From Holophagaceae bacterium (lineage in GTDB: Bacteria > Acidobacteriota > Holophagae > Holophagales > Holophagaceae): a stretch of DNA of 45,547 nt. Shown one piece after another: positions 40,577 through 45,547 of the stretch; positions within the stretch are counted from its first letter, which is position 1, and the number at the start of each line of letters is the position of its first letter. A program made the position numbers and the translations under genes. Location of the stretch: the NCBI GenBank assembly GCA_017859995.1, contig JAFJUR010000011.1, positions 1-45,547 on the forward strand, given 5' to 3'. The notes under the pieces are model-generated. The model had not been told where the DNA came from. It made no database searches and saw only the letters and a program-made list of their open reading frames with translations.

Positions 40577-41403
40577 GTTCGCCTCCCGCGGAGGTCCCAG
40601 GTGTGGAATCCGCGGCGCGCCTTGCGCCCGGTGGATCCTTCCGCCACCAGGGTGCGGAGCGACTCGGGCGGCTGGAAGCGCGCCTCTCCGGCGGCGCTCA
40701 GGCCCTCGGCGATCAGCAGGCGAAGGTCCAGCCCCACCCGGTCGCTGAGCTCCAGTGGACCCACCGGATGGCCGTAGCCCAGGGTCATGAGGGCATCCAG
40801 GTCCTCGGCAGAGGCCACGCCAGCCTCAAGCAGGCGCATGGCCTCCAACCCTTGGGCCAGGGCCATGCGGGAGGCCGCGAAGCCGGGCTGATCGCGCACC
40901 TGGATGATCCGCTTTCCGAGGGCCTGGCCCAGGGCGCGGGCGCGGGTCACCCACCGGGTCCCGGTGTCCGGGGCCACGGCCATTTCCACCACGGCCATGC
41001 GGGGCACCGGCACGAAGAGGTGGAATCCCAGCAGGCGGCCGGTGAGGCCCGAGTGCTGCGCCAGCGCGGAGATGGGAAGGGAAGATGTGCCCGAGAGGAT
41101 GGTCAGGTCCGGCGAACCCCACCGACCCGCGGAGGCGAGGGCCGTGGCCTTGGCTTCCGCGTGCTCCGGCAGGGCTTCCAGCAGGTAGTCCACGCCCTCC
41201 AGGCTGGCTGCCTCAAAGGCATGAGCCGTCAGGCGGCCCTGGGCGATGCCTTCGCCCCAGCGTTTCAGGATCTCCTGTCGTCCCCTTCCGGCGTGGGCCT
41301 TGTCCCGGCCCAGCAGGCGCACCTCGAGGCCGCACTCGGCGGCCCACTGCGCGGCGGAGCGGCCCAGGACCCCCGGGCCGAGGATGGCGAGGATCCCGGT
41401 CAA
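40573..41403 (-). CDS. 3-hydroxyacyl-CoA dehydrogenase-like protein
   Basis: A 276-residue two-domain protein like 3-hydroxybutyryl-CoA dehydrogenase. The Rossmann start is LAILGPGVLGRSAAQWAAECG; the catalytic region reads GFHLFVPVPRMAVVEM, with valine where HFFNP has asparagine; the C-terminal domain has DLDALMTLGYGHPVGPLELSDRVGLD. The TTG at 41403 is preferred: GGAGAG lies five bases upstream and it overlaps the preceding stop as TTGA; an ATG at 41433 would add ten residues. It is coupled to the flavoprotein upstream and the 50-residue membrane gene downstream. NAD-dependent oxidation of hydroxyacyl-CoA is likely; the substrate is not known. Confidence 0.85.
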   Translation of the reverse strand: MTGILAILGPGVLGRSAAQWAAECGLEVRLLGRDKAHAGRGRQEILKRWGEGIAQGRLTAHAFEAASLEGVDYLLEALPEHAEAKATALASAGRWGSPDLTILSGTSSLPISALAQHSGLTGRLLGFHLFVPVPRMAVVEMAVAPDTGTRWVTRARALGQALGKRIIQVRDQPGFAASRMALAQGLEAMRLLEAGVASAEDLDALMTLGYGHPVGPLELSDRVGLDLRLLIAEGLSAAGEARFQPPESLRTLVAEGSTGRKARRGFHTWDLRGRRT

Positions 41404-42422
41404 GCCCGCTCTCCGCGCCCAGGAATCCGGCATTCCAGGTGATCCTGGCAGAGTCCCTCCCAGACCACCGCCCGGCCGGTGTTGAAGGCCTTCACGATGG
41501 AGCCCTTGCCGCCGGCCACCAGGTCCCCCGCCAGGTAGAGCCCCGGGACGTTTGAATGGAACCGGTGGTCCACCAGGGGGCGCTTCCCGTCGAGGGCGAC
41601 TCCGGCCTGCTTGAGGAAGCCGTCGGGCGTGCTGCCGCCCAGGGCGTACAGCACGTGGTGGAACCGGGCCGCGCGGCCGTCCTTGAAGGTCACCTCCACC
41701 GCGGGAGCCCCACCTGTGTCGCCCAGTGCCTGGATGTCGGCCCGGCGCCAGACCTCGACCTGGCCGGCCCGCTCCAGATCCTCGAGGATCCGGCGGTTCA
41801 CGTCATTGGCCTTGGTGAAATCCTCGCCGCGGTAGGCCAGGGTCACGGGGCGCTCCGCGTACAGGTAGGCGGCGTATTCCAGAGCTGTGTTGCCGCCCCC
41901 CACCACCAGCACGCTCTCGCCCGGAGGCAGGGCCTCGGTGAGGTCGAACCGCACCCGGCCCTTCAGGCTGGCGGGAATGGGGTAGTCGGGCTTGTTGGGC
42001 CGTCCGTACACCCCGATGGCAATGACCACGGTGCGGCTCCGATGGCGCGTCCCGTGGCTGTCGAGCACTTCGAAGCCCCCCTCGGGGAGAGCGGTGATGC
42101 TGGTGACCTCGGTGCCGCTGCGGATCTCCAGCTGGTGCTGTTGGATGAAGGCTTCCAGGGTTTCCAGCACGGTCTCGCGGGTGCCGTCCACGATGCAGAC
42201 CAGGCCCTCGCAATCCACTTCCTGGCCCAGGTAGACCTTGTCCACCCGCTTGCCCGGGGTGTACAGCTTCTCGATGGAGAAGCTGTGGCTGGGGCCCTTC
42301 TCCAGCAGCAGGATCCGCTGGATGCCCGCCTGGCGTGCCTCCACGGCGGTGGCGATGCCGGCCGGGCCCGCCCCCACGATGAGCAGGTCGAGAAGATCCG
42401 TGTCAAGGGGCCCTTCGGTCAT
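41400..42422 (-). CDS. YpdA-like FAD/NAD(P)-dependent oxidoreductase
   Basis: A 340-residue flavoprotein with two dinucleotide folds: FAD at LLIVGAGPAGIATA (residues 17-22) and NAD(P) at VLVVGGGNTALEYA. GLYLAGDLVAGGKGSIVKAF closes the FAD site. It lacks the CxxC redox pair of thioredoxin reductase, which fits the YpdA group (bacillithiol-disulfide reductases in Firmicutes and relatives). Whether this host makes bacillithiol is unknown, so the substrate is open; a ferredoxin-NADP reductase-like role is an alternative. The ATG at 42422 has GGAGG nine bases upstream. It heads a tight three-gene unit on the minus strand. Confidence 0.82.
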   Translation of the reverse strand: MTEGPLDTDLLDLLIVGAGPAGIATAVEARQAGIQRILLLEKGPSHSFSIEKLYTPGKRVDKVYLGQEVDCEGLVCIVDGTRETVLETLEAFIQQHQLEIRSGTEVTSITALPEGGFEVLDSHGTRHRSRTVVIAIGVYGRPNKPDYPIPASLKGRVRFDLTEALPPGESVLVVGGGNTALEYAAYLYAERPVTLAYRGEDFTKANDVNRRILEDLERAGQVEVWRRADIQALGDTGGAPAVEVTFKDGRAARFHHVLYALGGSTPDGFLKQAGVALDGKRPLVDHRFHSNVPGLYLAGDLVAGGKGSIVKAFNTGRAVVWEGLCQDHLECRIPGRGERA

Positions 42423-42442
42423 GGATTCGCGCCTCCACCCGC

Positions 42443-42448
42443 TATGAT
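42443..42448 (+). promoter_or_regulatory. Possible -10 element of the second PP2C gene
   Basis: TATGAT preceded by cccgc in the 88-bp gap divergent from the flavoprotein gene. It matches the -10 consensus at five of six positions. The start codon is 62 bases further on, and no ribosome site is visible there. Confidence 0.4.
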
Positions 42449-42510
42449 GAACGGAAAGGGTCTTCCGTACGTCACCGCAACCAGCCCCTCCACCCGGGCC
42501 GTCCCACCCT

Positions 42511-43431
42511 ATGTTCATCGATTACGCCGCCATCACGCATCCGGGCAAAGTCCGGAAGAACAACGAGGATGCCTACCTGCTTAGCGCGCTGGACGGCGAG
42601 GAGCCCATCATCAACGGGCCCGCCCGCGCCCTCAAGGTGGGCGATCCTGGGCTGCTGGTGGCCGTGGCCGATGGCATGGGCGGCGCCGCGGCGGGCGAGG
42701 TCGCCAGCCGCGAGGGCCTCGCGGCCGTATCGCTGTTCCTCTTCGGCCACTGGGGCCGCCTGGCGCCCGGCAGGGCCCGCGAGGCGGACCTGGTGCGGGC
42801 CCTGGAGACCGCGGTGGAGAAGGCCAGCGACGCGGTGCTGCGGTATTCCGACGACGACCGCACCGCCCGGGGCATGGGGTCCACCCTGACCGCGGCGGTC
42901 ATCTGGAACGGCTTCGCCTTCGTGGCACAGATCGGGGATTCCAGGGCCTACCTGCTCCGGCAGGGCGTCCTGCACCAGATCACGGAGGATCAGACGCTGG
43001 TGAACGACCTGGTGGCCCAGGGCAGCCTCACCCGGGAACAGGCCCGCACCCACCCGCAGCGCAACATGATCACCCAGGCCCTGGGTTCGCCCCAGCCCCT
43101 GCGGGTGGTGCTCACGCGCCTCACGCTTCGCCGGGGCGACCGCCTGCTCTGCTGCTCGGACGGCCTGCACGGCGAGGTGTCGGACGCCCGCCTCCAGAAC
43201 GTGCTCTCCCAGCAGTTCAGCCCCAAGCGCACCCTCGAGATGCTGGTGGAGGACGCCCTCGCCCACGGCGGCCGGGACAACATCACCGGCGTCATCCTCA
43301 CCCTCAACGACCCCAGCCTTCCCCTGCCCACCGAAGGGGAAGCCCCTGAGCTGATCCGGCCCGGCGCCCAGCAGGCCGGGCCGGGGCTGTGGGGCCGCTT
43401 CCGCGGACTTTTCAGAGGCGGTAATTCATGA
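42511..43431 (+). CDS. PP2C-family protein serine/threonine phosphatase
   Basis: A 306-residue PPM phosphatase with KVRKNNEDAYLL, VAVADGMGGAAAGEVAS, IGDSRAYLLRQG, ITEDQTLVNDL and GGRDNITGVIL as metal and catalytic motifs. Compared with the enzyme at 34545 it has an extra acidic loop (DGEEPIINGPARALKVGD) before the DGMGG motif and a C-terminal tail of about 45 residues rich in Pro, Gly and Arg. No membrane segment. rdgC overlaps its stop (ATGA), so a phosphatase is co-translated with DNA-associated proteins; the reason is not evident. Confidence 0.91.
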   Translation: MFIDYAAITHPGKVRKNNEDAYLLSALDGEEPIINGPARALKVGDPGLLVAVADGMGGAAAGEVASREGLAAVSLFLFGHWGRLAPGRAREADLVRALETAVEKASDAVLRYSDDDRTARGMGSTLTAAVIWNGFAFVAQIGDSRAYLLRQGVLHQITEDQTLVNDLVAQGSLTREQARTHPQRNMITQALGSPQPLRVVLTRLTLRRGDRLLCCSDGLHGEVSDARLQNVLSQQFSPKRTLEMLVEDALAHGGRDNITGVILTLNDPSLPLPTEGEAPELIRPGAQQAGPGLWGRFRGLFRGGNS

Positions 43432-44039
43432 GCATGCTGCAGGGGACCGTGTCCCTCAAACGATTCCTCGTCCTGGGCCCCGTGCCCGACGAGAAGGACC
43501 TTCAGGCGGGCCTGGAGCAGGACCAGTTCCGCCCCTTCCAAGACGGCATGGAGGAGGAGCGCGTGGGCTGGTGCGACTGGCGCAACCCGCTGATCACGCC
43601 CCCGGATCCAAACTGGGTGAGCCAGGAGCGCTTCGCCGTTTTCGGCCTGCGCATGGACACCCGCCGGGTGCCGCCCACGCTGCTGAAGGCTCATGTGGAG
43701 CTCCGCCTGCAGAGCCTCCAGAAGGAGAAGGACCTGGCCTTCGTCGGAAAGGAGGCGCGCGTGTCGCTGGCCGACGAGGTGAAGGAGGAGCTGCTGCGGA
43801 AGGTGCTGCCCACGCCGAAGGTGATCGAGGTGGCCTGGGATCTTAAGAACGGCGTCCTCTGGACCACCGCGTCCTCCAGCAAGGCCCAGGGCGCGCTGAG
43901 CACCCTGTTCATCAAGTCGTTCGGCTGCGAGATCCACCCCCTGGCGCCCCTGGTGCTGTCGGGCCGGCTCTGCCCCGACCTCTCCGTGGAAGCGTTGATG
44001 GCATTGGATCCGCTGGATCTCGAAATCGAGGAGGCCTGA
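43428..44039 (+). CDS. rdgC: RdgC-like recombination-associated protein
   Basis: A 203-residue protein resembling RdgC: an N-terminal beta part (GTVSLKRFLVLGPVPDEKDL, then GWCDW), the basic helix stretch VGKEARVSLADEVKEELLRKVLPTPK that matches the RdgC K-D-E-V..LLPRAF block, and a final domain with TTASSSKAQGALSTLFIKSFG. RdgC forms a ring on double-stranded DNA and restrains RecA. This version is much shorter than E. coli RdgC (about 300 residues). It overlaps the phosphatase gene by ATGA and is followed one base later by a gene that often accompanies short RdgC-like proteins as far as I recall. Confidence 0.72.
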   Translation: MSMLQGTVSLKRFLVLGPVPDEKDLQAGLEQDQFRPFQDGMEEERVGWCDWRNPLITPPDPNWVSQERFAVFGLRMDTRRVPPTLLKAHVELRLQSLQKEKDLAFVGKEARVSLADEVKEELLRKVLPTPKVIEVAWDLKNGVLWTTASSSKAQGALSTLFIKSFGCEIHPLAPLVLSGRLCPDLSVEALMALDPLDLEIEEA

Positions 44040-44040
44040 G

Positions 44041-44589
44041 GTGAAGCCTCTTGAACTCATGGAACAAGGCCGGTTTCTCGGCGAGGAATTCCTGCTGTGG
44101 CTCTGGATGCGCAGCATGACCGAAGGCGGCGCCAGCGGCGAGGAGGGCGATGGCTCCGGCTGCTTCGTCGACGACGCCATCCAGCTGACCTCCGAGCGCG
44201 GCGAGGTGAAGGAGATCTCCCTGCGCAAGGGCAATCCTTCCGAGAGCCGCGAGGCCTTCGAGTCCCTCGGACGCGGCATGCGGCCCGCGAAGGTGAAGCT
44301 GCGCATCCTCTCCGGCGACCTGGAGTGGGTGTTCACCCTCAACGCCACGACCCTCGACATGGGCACGCTCAAGCTGCCGCCCAGCACGGGAAAGGCGCCC
44401 CACGAGCGTCTCCACGACCGCATCTTCCTGCTGGAGGAGGGGGCGGGGCACCTGGAGCGACGCCTGAAGCGGTTCCTGCGGGAGCGCGCCGAGGATCCCG
44501 AAGGCCTCCAGGAAGCCCTGCGCGCCTGGGTGAAGGCCGGACGCTCCGGCGAGGTGCTGCCCGCGGGAGAGGCGCCTTGGGAGGCCTGA
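44041..44589 (+). CDS. Hypothetical protein, probable RdgC partner
   Basis: A 182-residue cytoplasmic protein. It begins LMEQGRFLGEEFLLWLWMRSM; a beta-rich core follows (VDDAIQLTSERGEVKEISLRKG, AKVKLRILSGDLEWVFTLNA) and a charged C-terminal helix region (HLERRLKRFLRERAEDPEGL). No named domain recognised. The GTG at 44041 has GAGGAGG six bases upstream, a strong site, and starts directly after the rdgC stop, so the two proteins are likely made together and may act as a complex. Confidence 0.7.
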   Translation: MKPLELMEQGRFLGEEFLLWLWMRSMTEGGASGEEGDGSGCFVDDAIQLTSERGEVKEISLRKGNPSESREAFESLGRGMRPAKVKLRILSGDLEWVFTLNATTLDMGTLKLPPSTGKAPHERLHDRIFLLEEGAGHLERRLKRFLRERAEDPEGLQEALRAWVKAGRSGEVLPAGEAPWEA

Positions 44590-45547
44590 CCCTCCTCGTC
44601 CTGCCAGCCCTCCTCGCCGCCCCGGCGGCCCAGGATCCCGCGCCGGTGCTGGCCCAGGCCCGCACGCCCGAGGGCCAGACCGCCCTGCTGCGCCTGCAGT
44701 TCCGGAGGGGGCTCAGCGCCGAGGGCAAGACCCTGCCGCGCGCCTTTCTCGCCAAGGGGGCCGACCACGCGGGCTGGGTGCCCTTCGAGCGGCTTTCGCC
44801 CGAGGGGAAGCGCTGGGCCCTGGCGGCCCTGTTTCCCGACGACCAGTGGCGGCAGGACGCCGTCCGGCACACGGTGCGGCATCCCGACGTGGAGTCGGTG
44901 TGGACCCTCGCCTCGCTCTTCACGGGGCACGGCCAGAACTACGACCGCCTCATGGCCGAGAATCCGGACCTGCCCGAGAAGCTGCGGGAGGGCGACACCT
45001 GGATCATCCCGCGGGCCCTGCTGTCCGCGGACCTGGGCGGCGCCGGCCTCGGGCCCGACCGCACCCAGCCGGAGGACGGCCTCGACGACGAGGGCCGGGT
45101 CGCGGCCTACCGCGGCATGCTGTCCTTCGGCGAGGACGCCTCGGGCCGGTACGCCGCCTACCGCATGCGGAAAGGCGAGGCCCTGTACTCCAGTGTGGTC
45201 ATCCGCTTCACGGACCGCGTGGATCCCAAGGGCGTGAACGAACTGGCGGACCGCATCGCCCGCCGCAGTGGCATCGCCGATGTGCGGGGCATCCAGCCGG
45301 GCCAGCTCATCAAGATCCCGATCAGCTTCCTGTCGGATCCCTTCCAGCCCGAGGGCAGTTCCGAGTTGGCCGAGGAGCGCGAGGTCCGCGCGGAGGTCCG
45401 CCGCACAGTGAGGGTGGAGGCGGGCCCCAAGCTGAAGGGCGTGCGCATCGTCCTCGACGCCGGCCACGGCGGCGTGGATCCGGGCGCCCGGGCCAACGGG
45501 CTGTGGGAGTCGGATTTCGTCTACGACATCGCCATGCGCGTCCGGCG
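44577..45547 (+). CDS. N-acetylmuramoyl-L-alanine amidase with LysM-like domains (3' partial)
   Basis: The frame runs off the window. A TTG at 44577, with GGAGAGG about five bases upstream, opens a signal peptide (LTLLVLPALLAAPAAQ). Two LysM-like modules follow: VWTLASLFTGHGQNYDRLMA to DTWIIPRALL, and YRMRKGEALYSSVVIRF to GQLIKIPISFL. The Amidase_3 catalytic domain begins IVLDAGHGGVDPGA, whose histidine is the first zinc ligand, and is cut after the next helix (DFVYDIAMRV). It should split cell-wall peptides from glycan in the periplasm, as AmiC does in cell separation. It overlaps the preceding gene by 13 bases. Confidence 0.88.
   Translation, partial: MGGLTLLVLPALLAAPAAQDPAPVLAQARTPEGQTALLRLQFRRGLSAEGKTLPRAFLAKGADHAGWVPFERLSPEGKRWALAALFPDDQWRQDAVRHTVRHPDVESVWTLASLFTGHGQNYDRLMAENPDLPEKLREGDTWIIPRALLSADLGGAGLGPDRTQPEDGLDDEGRVAAYRGMLSFGEDASGRYAAYRMRKGEALYSSVVIRFTDRVDPKGVNELADRIARRSGIADVRGIQPGQLIKIPISFLSDPFQPEGSSELAEEREVRAEVRRTVRVEAGPKLKGVRIVLDAGHGGVDPGARANGLWESDFVYDIAMRVR

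Noticed and set aside
42990-45467. Minus-strand frame of over 800 codons across the PP2C, rdgC and amidase region
   Set aside because: It crosses four coupled plus-strand genes with good ribosome sites and shows no family feature.
1-45547. CRISPR array, insertion sequence, prophage or anti-phage island
   Set aside because: No regularly spaced repeats, transposase, integrase or known defence domain was seen; the window is mostly housekeeping and envelope genes.

Overview
The window reads as a single gene-dense chromosomal stretch of a GC-rich Gram-negative bacterium. LpxA and FabZ point to lipid A and an outer membrane, PilMNOPQ to type IV pili with an outer-membrane secretin, and MqnA to menaquinone made by the futalosine route. 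GTG and TTG starts are common. The combination (LIV transport, POT peptide uptake, futalosine menaquinone, type IV pili, long unrelated antisense frames caused by GC skew) would fit an Acidobacteriota member of the Holophagae (Geothrix/Holophaga-like). That placement is inference from gene content and style, not from a marker gene. I saw no rRNA, tRNA, CRISPR array, prophage or insertion sequence; base composition looks uniform.

Layout. 1-1748: end of a branched-chain amino-acid ABC transporter (livG partial, livF) with a CBS-pair protein. 1828-5472: a proton-coupled oligopeptide transporter convergent with a secreted dipeptidyl peptidase IV. 5607-9031: a Cache-type chemoreceptor convergent with a three-gene sensory unit (110-aa protein, membrane sensor, histidine kinase). 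9219-11391: PepQ and MqnA. 11463-14443: an alkylation-damage repair island with three MGMT-fold genes around an Ada-AlkA fusion. 14433-17756: SpeD, an RNA m5U methyltransferase and a GAF/HD-GYP protein. 17842-20013: fabZ-lpxA-era. 20026-21508: carbonic anhydrase and a LolD/MacB-type ATPase. 21641-26090: an acyltransferase/ACP-like/acyl-ligase fusion, a thiolase and a SanA-like protein. 26127-29342: a large lipoprotein resembling CehA/McbA proteins. 29360-30662: dnaB with a damaged N-terminal domain. 30816-33626: sucB-type E2 and gatA. 33826-35312: J-domain/TPR protein and a PP2C phosphatase. 35392-40137: pilMNOPQ, closed by a strong terminator. 40198-42422: small zinc-ribbon protein, a 50-aa membrane protein, a hydroxyacyl-CoA dehydrogenase-like protein and a YpdA-like flavoprotein. 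42511-45547: a second PP2C phosphatase, an RdgC-like protein with a partner, and the start of a LysM-amidase.

Themes. Peptide and amino-acid use recurs (LIV, POT, DPP IV, PepQ). Regulation is mostly by signal proteins (chemoreceptor, kinase, HD-GYP, two PP2Cs, CBS). The points most worth a second look are the repair island with its cysteine-less MGMT paralogue; the acyl-ligase fusion whose carrier domain lacks the phosphopantetheine serine; a thiolase lacking its second catalytic cysteine; a lipoprotein whose PHP-type metal site looks erased; the disrupted dnaB; an in-frame duplication of the E2 C-terminus beyond a TGA; and four genes whose -10 hexamer sits exactly 6 nt before the ATG, implying leaderless mRNAs.
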